Positions 34,301 through 44,323 of a stretch of 64,000 nucleotides of DNA are shown here, piece after piece. The stretch covers positions 33,848,227 through 33,912,226 of the forward strand of contig NC_065546.1 in the NCBI RefSeq assembly GCF_022605725.1, read 5' to 3'. The position numbers and the translations under genes are program-made. Numbering within the stretch: the stretch's first letter is position 1; each line of letters opens with the position of its first letter. Under the pieces are notes generated by a model. It was not told the DNA's origin. It saw only the letters and a list, made by a program, of their open reading frames with translations, and did not search any database. Source of the stretch: Anthonomus grandis grandis (Eukaryota; Arthropoda; Insecta; Coleoptera; Curculionidae).

Positions 34301-36646
34301 TTAAGAAATTTGAAAACCACGTTTGTTTTGGTACACCTTTCTTAAATAAACACTTACCAGAATTAGCGTTAATTTTTGACACTGTATCAAAAAGCATCTG
34401 CTTCGTAATAGGGAAACCGCATTTTGCCAGATTAACAATCCAATTTTTAATTTTTTCTTCACCATCAACAGTTAATAGAGGAGGTGGTCCGGGTTTTCGC
34501 AGGACGTCTGGTACTCTCCCTTTTATCCTATCTTGGATGGTCGCCCTGGGAACACCAAATATTCGCCTCCCTTATTGGCATTTTGTTTTCTCTAATTTCA
34601 AAAAGTGCATTTTTCAAATTCTCTTTACTGTACTTAAACAGTTTCCTTCGAACCTTCGATGGATTGGGTCGAATAACCTTGGTATTAGTGGTTCTTTTTT
34701 TCTTCGATCTAGCCACTGAAAAAAAAGTTAGGATCAAAACTTTTAGAATTGCGTTTAGGCCGAGAACCGAAATGACTTAACTCTACAATTCTCGGCTCCC
34801 GCAATATTCACAATGGCCAAAAAATGCCAGATCTCGGCCCCTATCTTTCAGGATAATTTTATTATTAAAATAAACACCATCTTCAGTTTAATTTGCAGGC
34901 CGCAATCTAATATCAGAAAAGAAGCATTGAAAGCATCTTGTCGGACTTGCATTGTCTTATTTATTTATTGTAACACGACGTTTCGGTTGGTAAGTATCTC
35001 CAACCGTTATCAAGTGTAAATAACGGTTGGAGATACTTACCAACCGAAACGTCGTGTTACAATAATTAAATAAGACAATGCAAGTCCGACAAGATGCTTT
35101 CACTGTACCATTGTCTACCACCTTCAAAAACAAAAGAAGCATTGTTAATCTAAATGTAAAAACTAACAAAAACCTTATAACACTTATTTTTTACAGTTTT
35201 ATTTAAAAATGAAAAATAACCTTTTAAATTAATTTTCGGCCCCTCTGGCCGAGAACTAAAAAAGTTAACTTTTTTTAAACCGGATCGCGGCCACTTAATA
35301 TTTTAATTGTAAAATCATTTTTTGCTAAATTTTAGCAATATATTTACACGTTTTAACCCTTCCCTTATAATCTAATGTATATTACATTCACCTAAAACAA
35401 AAAAAATGTAAGAGACTTACTATTTATTTGGTTCACAACACTAAGCAAAATTGCACTTTTCACACACGTTGCTTGGAAGGTCGACAACTAAATGATTTTT
35501 CGCGCGCTTGTCATTTGTAATGTCATCTTAAGCCCCGGCGTTTTTGACAGAAAAAAGATGCGGGAAACGATTTTATCATTCAGAGCAGGCCAATAGCAAT
35601 AAATTTCCTTAATATTTGGCTTTTAGTTACAAAAAAGCCGAGAACTAGTGATGGCCGGATAACCGGTGTACTGACCCTACTTGTAGTCTAAAACTAATTA
35701 AATACATGCTCTAAAATTATTTAGTACTCTAAACTAAAACCACTACTTTTTGTAGACATGTGAATGCCTTAAAAGTGTTTTTTGACAAGCCATCTGTGTG
35801 TTTATGAAATCAAACAATTTTGCACATAAGACCACTTTTTTTAAATTCTTTAAAATTAATAATGATTCACCTTTTTAATGCAGGCTTCTGAAATAATAAA
35901 AGAATATTTTTTTTTTGTATAAAATAATAATAATAAAATTTTGTATAAATAATAGAAATTTTTTTGAGAAGAAACTTTTCTCAGTGCTTCAGTCCAGCTT
36001 TAGGGAGGTGTTACAGCAAATCAACAGGCTTACTTAACGTTACAAACATTAAAGTACTCACTTTACACACTTCACAAGGTTTATAAAACGCACTAGTGCC
36101 AAAAAAATTCTCTTTTGCTACTAGTGCGTAAAAAGTAATTTGACTTTTTTCATTTAATTTATAATTTGTCAAAATTGTTTTGATGTTTTTTTTTTATGCA
36201 CTAGTACATAATACAATTTTTTAATGTTTTCTTTGGTAGTAGAAAATTTTTTGTATATTACACATGTGTAAATTACCCTTTTATTATTACAAAAAAGGAT
36301 CATTTCACACACTTGTTACATAAAGAACTATTTTATACTGCAATTTCTAGTCATTTAAAATTATTTTATCAAATGTCCAAACATATTTATTTTTTAAAAA
36401 GACTTTGAAATGTTGTAAAGTGGTCTAAACAAGTTCTTTTGCTGGCATTTTGGTGAAAATTTAAACCCTATAGTTTTGCATACTAGTACCTTCCTTTCTG
36501 TTATCATTATCAATAATCTATGTACTATTTTCAAAGTTTAAGAAAAGCAACATTTAAAAAAATATAAATTATTATTAATAGATCAGGACCCTACAGATAC
36601 CATTGAAGAACACCAAGAAGAAGAATCAAATTCAATGGGGCATTAG
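31314..36646 (+). CDS. Unrecognised 152-aa protein, three exons
   Basis: Exons are 31314-31446, 31502-31762 and 36582-36646; all junctions are phase 1 with GT/AG ends, giving 459 nt and 152 aa. The start follows GCAAAATGG, a good context. The protein opens MDPWKNCQQRIDDFPKN, has a Lys/Leu/Gln-rich helical stretch (KLKKLKTNPNLLQQLQNKRE) that could form a short coiled coil, and ends acidic (EEHQEEESNSMGH). It has no signal peptide or membrane segment. I do not recognise the family. The last exon is inferred from splice sites and phase. The 4.8-kb second intron holds a pogo-like transposon. Confidence 0.7.
32415..34737 (-). pseudogene. pogo-type DDE transposase with charged C-terminal tail
   Basis: The N-terminal psq-like helix-turn-helix is near 34660-34530 (YSKENLKNALFEIRENKMPI). 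A CENP-B-like linker follows (VPDVLRKPGPPPLL, about 34520-34480). The nuclease core has IFNGDESGFALCP (first Asp), VILFVDGHKSHLNIA (second) and FQPADVSVFKPMKSEW (third). After a frameshift near 33716, GFRKSGLFPLNPDAVDYSKC leads into a tail. The tail ends in a Lys/Glu-rich coiled-coil stretch (about 32640-32430). Frameshifts near 34545, 34290 and 34060 also occur. Dead copy. Confidence 0.82.
34928..35102. repeat. Long near-perfect hairpin, 83-bp arms
   Basis: The left arm (34928-35010) and right arm (35020-35102) are reverse complements with a single mismatch, around a 9-base loop (CAAGTGTAA). The innermost part contains AACGGTTGGAGATACTTACC. It lies inside the pogo-like element, between its transposase start and right end. 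It may be a nested foldback element or a structural part of the pogo copy. Confidence 0.92.
35680..36581. other. Rest of intron 2, with short inverted repeat
   Basis: AT-rich intronic DNA. ACGCACTAGT at about 36089 and ACTAGTGCGT at about 36121 form a small inverted repeat, and a further GCACTAGTAC occurs near 36199. No coding signal. Confidence 0.45.
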
Positions 36647-37319
36647 GACACTAGACTTACTATCTTTAAGGTAGGCTTTTATTTAGTAATTGTAATTATT
36701 AAGTTAATCTTCAATTTTCTTTACTTAAATTAAAGTCTGAACACTGACCTGTTTCATAGTATAAACAATATAGTTCATAAGAGACTGATATACTTACCAT
36801 ACCTCCAATATGCCATGAAAATTATGGAAATAAATTTGAACTTTAATACTACTGCTCAAATAAGATATTTTCCATTTTTCGAAATGGTTTTTTTCCAAAA
36901 AAAACATTTCAACATTCAGAAATACGACTTGACATGTCAAGAATTTTAATAGAACATGTTACTAGTAGATGTGAACTGAAAGTTGTTACTGCTTTAAAAT
37001 ATTCTAATTACTATTTATGCTCTGTTATAAGTAGTATTTGTCTTTGGATTTTACTTTGATTTTAATTGTATTTTATATTATTGTAATTTTAGACATAAAA
37101 AATCTTTTCCATTTTTGCATTCTACCAGTAGGATTAAAAGAAAAAAAATACCTATGCTCAATGCAGGGTGGTTGGAAGGTATTCGCAATAAATTTATAAA
37201 CATCTTTAATTATGGCCTTTTCAATGAGTTTAACCTATTTATGTATCCAATTGAAATTTTTATTGGTACAGAAAAAATTAAATTTTAATCATAAAACTAA
37301 AGAAACTTTGTAAACATGC
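36647..37319. other. AT-rich spacer after the 152-aa gene
   Basis: 3' UTR and intergenic DNA of the plus-strand gene. No ORF or repeat that I can support. Confidence 0.4.
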
Positions 37320-37730
37320 TTTGTTTTGAGCATAAAGTAACTCGGTAGTCCTCCCCCCAGGGCATGTAAATCTAATGGTGTCAGGTCAGGGGAGCTACCC
37401 TGTCCCAGAACTGGTCCACCTCTGCCCATCCAGCTCTTTGGAAAACTATCGAAATATTGTTTTATGTCTCGATGGAAATGAGCTGAACATCTATTCTACT
37501 CCTTCAAATTATTCCAGTAGAACATTTCTTCGCCGTTGAATTTTTCAGGAAGATTATCCAAAAATGGCGGTCCAAATTTCAATTCGAAAGACAGCTTTTA
37601 TTGTTCAGCGTGGATTTTCCTGCTCATTAGCACATTTATCCAAATTGTGAAAATTTGTAATGGTGAAAAATTGGATTCGTCCGTCCATAGAATGCTTTTC
37701 AGGAACCGTTCATTCTCAATGTCACTAGTT
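37320..37730 (-). mobile_element. Mariner-like transposase fragment
   Basis: Broken minus-strand frames give ENERFLKSILWTDESNFS, then KSWMGRGGPVLGQGSSPDLT and PLDLHALG. They match the order of the D-E-S and R-SPDLTPLDF motifs of insect mariner-type (DDE_3) transposases. About 400 bp remain, with stops and frameshifts. Confidence 0.6.
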
Positions 37731-38239
37731 AAGAGAAAACGCTAAAACTGGGTTCTGCCTATAGGATTGTCATCTTTAAGTCCTTGTACTGTGACAAGAA
37801 TATTTTCTACAAGCTGCATGACCTACTTAAACTTCCTTCCTACCATTTTCATCAGCAACTTTGATCATCTTCAAATGCTTGCAGGATAGTATCTTCAACT
37901 TCAGGACGAGGTTAAACTAATTATACAAACAAAACAAACAAAATTAGAAAACTGCTACTTGCCTACAGTGCAGTGGAATTTCTCAATGTAAATTATTTGC
38001 TGGTGGCTGGCTCCGGTCATTATTCTTTTAAAAATCAATACACCAAGTTTTTACAACAGATGATAACTTAATTAATTTTTTTTCTCTTCTCAATACTGTA
38101 CGTCTGGGTTGTGTTAGTAGGCTGTATATTTCTTTTTATTTAACTGTTTTCTTCTTATTATTGTTTTTTTTTAACAGTACAGTGTAAATACTTTTTTCTG
38201 TTTTTTTCAAAGAAATATGCTATTTTTTCAGTTTATTTA

Positions 38240-39330
38240 GTTTGAATGTTGGGGTCGTTAGCTCTTGATACATAAGCTTATATTTCTTTGCGGGTTCCTG
38301 CTAAGATTTTGCATGTATCATTATTATGATTTATCGTTTTCTGTATATTGGTGTGTATGACTGGATCTTTTATTATATATTTTCGCGTCGCTATGATGTG
38401 GTTCTGTATTGCGAGGAAAAATCTTTCCCGCTCTCAGGGAAAAGTTTTCCATGTTAAGGGTCATTACACGAGAGTTTTTTTGATGTGTGGTCGTACTGTA
38501 TGTTGTATATGTTTTCTAGGTAGTTGCTTTGTTGTCCATTTATTAAGTCTTTCCTCTATATTTTGTGTTGGGTATACACATCTGATGGATGACTGGCTGA
38601 GGATAGATCAAGAGATGTGTAATTTTTCTCAGCTTTGCAGACTACCTAAAGTGTGTTTGGTTACAAAGGAAGAATTTCCGAAGTTGCTGCGTCTGTTTTG
38701 TATGTACTTCTTCGATATCTATCATGCCGCTTCCTCCTTTTTTGTTTATTGCAACTCTTATATTTCATCTGCTCTAGTAAGTATATGGATATTTTCCAGG
38801 CCTGTTTGATTATACCACACGAGTATGTGAGTATTGGACTTGCAAATGTGTTGATGGCTTTGAAGTGAATAAAGTGGAGTTTTAAAAAAAATCCCATAAT
38901 CTTTGTTTCATTGTTCTTTTAATTGTGTCTTTATTTCTGTGTGGTGTATCTTGGTGTTTTTTTGGAATTCAAGATATGTGTAAGTTTCGTTTTCTTTCAT
39001 TGTTTACGGTTTCTCTGTTCTCACTTTATTGTATATTATTACGGTTGCTCTGGATTTTTTGGAAGAGTCTAGAAATCACCTTTGATGTATTTTCCAATGC
39101 TCCGACTGCAACAGGTTTTCTTTCGATTTTGACATTGGGTTTATTTCTATGGCGAGATCTCCGTATTTTAAGTATTTTTCAATTCCTTTTGTGCAGACTT
39201 GTCATCATCTGGAACAGAAAATCTCATGTCTTATTATGGTTTGTTTCTAATAATAATAGATTGTTTATTTGCATTAATTGTCCTGTCCGTGGGTATTTGC
39301 TGTCCGTAGAAATGGATTAAATTTGATATT
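38240..39330 (-). mobile_element. R4-like non-LTR retrotransposon remnant
   Basis: Minus-strand frames include KYGDLAIEINPM and VVGALENTSK (39190-39080). Next come FKAINTFASPILTYSCGIIK (about 38870-38810), GMIDIEEVHTKQTQQLRKFF (about 38720) and FLAIQNHIIATRKYIIKDP (about 38410). This order matches the C-terminal half of R4/Dong-type RT proteins. Several frameshifts. The plus-strand open frames over this region are shadows. Confidence 0.6.
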
Positions 39331-39999
39331 TCTTGCATATTTTCCATTTTGGATACTTTTGCGGAGTATCTTTGTTATTTTTAACGTTGCCAACATTTTC
39401 ATAACCCTTTTAGTTTTTAAGATACAGGGCATTGTTAAAAATGTTGCATTTAAGTACCCGCCTCGTATCTCCGTTATTCTTTCAACTTATCGAAAAGCAA
39501 AAAAAAATATTCGTTTAGATTTTGTCGTCAGAATTCAGTAGTGTAGATAATTTTTGTTACATATTTACTATTTTTGAGTTATAAACCAAAGTTATGTTTT
39601 TTTTAAATAGAACACTATATATTTATAGACTATAAAATCTGTCTTTCGTTTACCGTTTCAAAAATACATAATAGTATGCACTTTTTTTCATAAACATGCA
39701 AATAAATGACAATTTGCTTAAAATGAATGCATAATTTAAAGTAGGTTGTTATGACAAGAAACAAAAATAAATTTGAAATATTTGTGTATCTTATCGGTTT
39801 TTTTGAATTATTTCATTTTTATTTAATTGATATCTGTCAAGTTTTTCGAATAATTGTATGAAAATTACGAAAAATATGATGCGCTTATATATTTTATACA
39901 AAATATAAACCGTTTTGAAGATATTTGCTAGCTTTGGAGATATAAGCAATACATTCAACTTCATGTAGAAAAAATGAGAAGGAAATTGGGGTGGCAAAA

Positions 40000-40275
40000 A
40001 CCGACGCTTAGTGGATCTTGGAAGAAATATCATCCATACAAATTTTTTATAGTACAACTATATGAAACTGTTTTGCCAGTGGTATGTACAGCAAAAACTG
40101 CGGGCATTTTGACTGGTCACAATACCAGGAACTGTCATAAAAAATCAGCATTTACTGTTTGAGAACATACCAGGGCGTTTCGGAGTTTTAAGTTTTAGTT
40201 TGGCAGACAAATGGTGTATAAGATTTTAAATCGACAAGTAATAACGGACTTGTTAGATGGTCTCCACAATCTCCA
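40000..40275 (+). mobile_element. Possible mariner remnant
   Basis: The phrase RWSPQSPDYSIL (40257-40290) resembles the mariner-type WPARSPDLTPLDF motif. Little else upstream can be aligned by eye. Confidence 0.3.
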
Positions 40276-40277
40276 GA

Positions 40278-40650
40278 TTACTCAATCCTGAAATGCAACA
40301 TTTCACAAAATGCCTTGTATCTTAAAAAAACTAAAAGGGCTATGAAAATTCTGTTAACGGTATCTTTATCTTTATAAAAAAGTAGTACACTGCCGCGAAA
40401 ACTGCATCCCGCTAATAATGGAGATGTAATAACAATATAATCAATATGTTCCTCTCGTTGTTGGCATATTTTGCATTTCCCGTCACTATTTATTTTCAAT
40501 ATTTTCTTTTCATAAAATTGAGTTCTTAAAGCCTGGTCTTGTGCGGCTGTAAGAGTTTCAGTGTCTTCTTTAATTTTTCCATCCTGTAACCATCCAAATG
40601 TGTCTGCTCTTTACTTATTTTTAAACTTTCAATCTTCTTCACGAATTATT
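40278..40650 (-). mobile_element. R4-like ORF C-terminal fragment
   Basis: The minus strand gives WLQDGKIKEDTETLTAAQDQ, ALRTQFYEKKI and a CKICQQREEHIDYIV zinc-binding-type segment. These fit the conserved end of R4-type non-LTR proteins (AAQDQAL, CRxC, EHIxHI). The last 220 bp form one open frame. Confidence 0.6.
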
Positions 40651-40798
40651 CCTGCATTGTATTATTATTTTTATGACTCAATTTTTAAAAAGTGTCTATA
40701 CTATTCTTAAAAAAGAGGATGCTACCTTTATTTCTATATGTTTTTATATGTATATCGACCAGGTTATTAATATAAATAATAAATGATTTTAGTTCCAA

Positions 40799-41139
40799 AT
40801 GAGCGCAGCAAGTCCCCTTCTTTTCCTCTTAAAACTGGCGTGGGACTGCAGATTCCGGCTGCCCCTGCTGATAACCGTCGGATTTATGGTGCTAGACGTG
40901 AGGATGCAATTGGACTTAAACATACAAATGAGACAAATTCCTAGACCGATGAATGAAGCGAGACCTCAGGGGCAAGGACACGTTTCTAACAGGCATAGGG
41001 AACAAGATGGAGAACATTCAGATGGCAGTTTAAGTGATAGTAAGTGTGATAGAAAAAGCGGTTATATGTTAAATATATCTCGTATTTTCTAGGTTCTTGG
41101 AGTACCGTTGACGAAACGGAGATCACCGATGATGAGTAG
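40799..41139 (+). CDS. Unrecognised 95-aa protein, two exons
   Basis: Exon 1 is 40799-41039 (donor GATA|GTAAGTG) and exon 2 is 41093-41139 (acceptor TATTTTCTAG), giving 288 nt and 95 aa. A GATTTTAG acceptor just before the ATG suggests an upstream 5' UTR exon. The protein has a hydrophobic segment near residues 20-35 (FRLPLLITVGFMVLDV). A basic Gln/Arg stretch follows, and the tail is acidic (TVDETEITDDE). A second frame over exon 1 is also open for about 48 codons (KTGVGLQIPAAPADNRR), so the true frame of the 5' part is uncertain. Not a family I recognise. Confidence 0.5.
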
Positions 41140-41538
41140 GTGTCATGACAAACAACAACAAAAATATATGGTTTTTGTGATATTTTTATTAATTTTTAAA
41201 CTTATTTTTCAATAATTTTGGTACCTGTAGTTGCATTCACAACTTGTTTATTTATCAATTAACGTCTGATTTTAGGGATTATTGTCTTATAAACAAATTT
41301 ATTCAAGTAATTATAGCTACAGTAAAACAAATGTTAAACGGAATTGTAAAAATTCTAAACTAGTAAAAATTATATTACATGTAAAAATAGAGTATTTAAT
41401 AAACATAAATATGAATGATTGACTACACAATTTTAATAGGGTGCAAGGGGTGGACGAAACACGTGGGCAGTCTTATTTTATTTTTCTTTCGATCGACTTC
41501 CGTTTCACACCCTAACTTCTTCGTTTAGCGTTGACAAT

Positions 41539-41654
41539 TTATTGGCTAAGAATTCTATGTGTAGAGGAGGCATAATCGGAAGATGAGTCTGTCCTTCCAT
41601 CGATGGTGCTACTGCAGTCGCTGCTGTCTGTCCATGGCTCGTAGCTTGAAAACT
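41539..41654 (-). CDS. Candidate terminal exon of a minus-strand gene
   Basis: A strong acceptor (TTTTTTCCCAG in minus sense) precedes an exon that, read in phase 1, gives SSYEPWTDSSDCSSTIDG, then a Ser/Asp-rich end and a stop at 41541-41539. A second frame from the same acceptor is also open. The last visible TTLL4 exon ends in phase 1, so this could be its distant final exon, but at least one exon would be missing and 12 kb intervene. No independent support. Confidence 0.3.
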
Positions 41655-42452
41655 CTGGGAAAAAATTCGTTTATTTAAGGACATTTAGCAACAATTTAGA
41701 AAATTATTCTTTGGTTTTATGTACTACTAATTTCTTTGAAACAAAGCTTTGCATTTTAACCACTTGGTGGCGTTACAGCTCCTTAACAGTAAATATTAGA
41801 AATTTACTAAGATTTGTTGTTACAAATTATGACCAAAGGAGAAAAAAATTTACAGAGTTATTTTTAATATTGGAACCCGCTACCCGGAAAGGCTTCCGAA
41901 CCCCGGATAGATTTTTTTTTCTTTTTTTTTAATGGAACACCAACCCTCTTCATTTGCAGACAAAAAAGTACTTAAATCTTATTATTTCACTTATGATCAA
42001 GTAAAAGGACTTTACAGGCACTCAAGAGAAGTGTTAATAACGTTAAAATTGACTACTTTTACTGTTTAAACGAATATCAAATGCCACGTTTTTTTCCAAA
42101 TTTAAGAAAAAAAATGTTTATAAAAAACCAATACTTTTAAAATTATGTATTTTACAGTGTTATTCAGTGAAACCAAGTGATTTAAAATTGTAAAATAAAA
42201 ACATAAAAATTACATATCGTCGCCCAGATGTTAAAACCTGGTAACTCAAAATATATCTATTTTGAGATATGAGGTTTACCGTGACTAGAAATCCATATTT
42301 CATCGATTTTAAAACCAAGTAAATCCATTAGTTAATAAAGATCACGCGCTGTCCTAAATTTAAATTCCTCGTATCTCGCGAAAGGAAAAATTGAGGTGTC
42401 AAAACCTCGTATCTTCTTTTGTTTTCATGTAAACACGTGTGTTGGTTTACGC
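41655..42452. other. AT-rich spacer with short CGAGGT-type repeats
   Basis: No gene. ACCTCGTATCT-like phrases occur in both orientations (near 42264, 42365 and 42407, and again near 44170). Confidence 0.4.
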
Positions 42453-43874
42453 CAGTGGCAGCTTGCTAATAGGGGCGCAAGGGCGCGCGCCCCCCCAATA
42501 ATTTCATTAAAAATTACTTATTTTAAATTTCAAACTCGTGTGCAGTAATTATTAATTATATTAGATATATTTTTTATCAACCCGCGTTTAAACGTATAAC
42601 ACAAGCGCCCGTACTATAGGAGATAATGCGATATTCAAATCAACAACCAAAGTGCTCCTGGCATCCTACGTATACCGCTCTCTGTCTCGCGCAAGGTACA
42701 GCTCATCTATCTTCCTCTATTTGTCGTGGGGCGCGCTCACATCCGCGTCCATAATTTGGCCGAAAAGCTACTCTCGACGACCCATCTTCTCGGCTTTTAT
42801 CACGCTGGTTACCGATAGCGGCAAAAATTTAGCGCCCCAGTTTTATCGTGGATTCGGCGTTTGTTTTAATGTTTTGTAAATCGGACCACAGGCGGCAGGA
42901 AGACGTTTTTTGTTGTTTATTCGGCAAAATTTTGTTTTTAATCGGTTCCGTGATCGATAGTTTGTGTGTGTGTGAGTATTTCGAGAGTGAACAATACAAT
43001 AATTATTATTGAAATTTAATAATGAATCGTGTAAGCTTTTTAATTAACTGTAATTTTTCAAATCTTTCACTGAAAGAAAAAGTAAACATTAAGACTTTAG
43101 GCAGACCTTTGCCGGATTTAAATATTACTCTCTAAGATCTGTCGATATTTGAATCAAGCATTGCCAAAATAAGAATGACACCGATAATATTAAGGCTAAT
43201 GTAGAATTAAACTTTGAAAGTGTCAAAAGAAGAAGAACTGACGATAACTTAAGAAGTATTATTGCAAAAGAGGTATTTGATACAGTTGTTTCCCAAGCGA
43301 AGGACAGATTTTCCTATCGAGGTCATCTTCAAGCAGCTAACTTGTTCGATAAAGAAGCGTATCCAAAATATAACAAGACCTTTCCAGTGGATATTTTAGA
43401 TAATGTAGTTACTTTTTATCCAATTTTATGTAAAATTAGATTAAGAACTGAACTAGAAGTCATTTACTCAAGACCAGATTTCTCACAAAATATTGGAGCT
43501 ATGAACTTGCTTTCATTTATTTTAGAAAATAATCTTGGCGAAACATTTGCCGAAAGTATAATTTTTCTTCACGTTTTAAAGTTACTTGTTATTGTTTTTA
43601 AAACTGCAGAGAGGTGGCAAAAATATTTTCGTGCGAGGTTCCGTGATGTGTAAATGCGATTGTTTTGTAACAATGTTCTTTATTTTTGATTGCCAGATTA
43701 AGACATTTATGTGCAAACTTTTTGTGATTGCCCATGATGACTGCAAACCGTCATGTCTCAGATATTATAACATATACTTAGGTACGTCCAGTTATATTTT
43801 TTTATTTATTAGTAAGTATATATTTATTTGGATTTGCGCGCCCCTCCATAGTCAAATGTCACGAGCCGCCACTG
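42453..43874 (+). mobile_element. hAT deletion derivative with 8-bp target duplication
   Basis: The ends are CAGTGGCAGCTTGC (left) and CAGTGGCGGCTCGT (right, reverse complement), and GTTTACGC flanks both sides exactly (42445-42452 and 43875-43882). The inside keeps a ZMYM1-like hAT start (from ATG 43022, VSFLINCNFSNLSLKEK). It then jumps to a C-terminal hAT region (43200-43650: DRFSYRGHLQAANLFDKEAY, LRTELEVIYSRPDF). The middle with the nuclease residues is deleted, so it is non-autonomous. The exact duplication suggests a fairly recent insertion. Confidence 0.88.
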
Positions 43875-44323
43875 GTTTACGCGGCGTTTAGATGGTTTAT
43901 TTTTATGTGTTTTGATTAAAAATATTGTTAATTAAGGTAAGTACTAATGTTCTAAATAATGTTGTGAGTGTTAAGAATACGGTGTTTTAAATGGTTTCTA
44001 ATTTTATGATTTATAAAGGCAAGTTTAAGTAAATATTATTTTGAGGTTAGGTTGCAAAACTTTAGTTAGAACCATTTTTTACCTACTTACCTTTACTTTC
44101 ATTTTTACTAGTTTACAATAATTTATTTAATATTTAATAGGTATTACTATATTATTATGTTAAAAACATTGAGATACGAGGTTCTTAAACTTACTTACAA
44201 TACTAAAAAATAGGGATATTGTGGAGATACAAGTTTTTGCTATCACATAAAAAGTACTATTTTCACAATAAATCAAACAAAACATCCATTTTCTTAATTT
44301 TTAATTTACTTTATATATTACAG

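Larger units (their letters stand above)
31808..35677. mobile_element. pogo-like (Tc1/mariner superfamily) DNA transposon
   Basis: The left end reads GGGTCAGTTCACTGGTTCTC and onward. The reverse complement of the right end reads GGGTCAGTACACCGGTTATC and onward, with the block GTTCTCGGCTTTTT shared after a short indel. TA dinucleotides flank both ends (31806-31807 and 35678-35679). It carries one minus-strand transposase. The phrase GTTCTCGGC and its relatives recur inside the subterminal regions (for example near 32055, 34790 and 35255), likely transposase-binding repeats. It sits in intron 2 of the 152-aa gene. Confidence 0.85.

Noticed and set aside
34144..34780. Plus-strand frames of 191 and 98 codons
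   Set aside because: Antisense to the pogo transposase N-terminal half, which has recognisable motifs on the minus strand.
38348..39541. Three plus-strand open frames of 87-153 codons
   Set aside because: They are antisense shadows of an R4-like retroelement whose motifs read on the minus strand.
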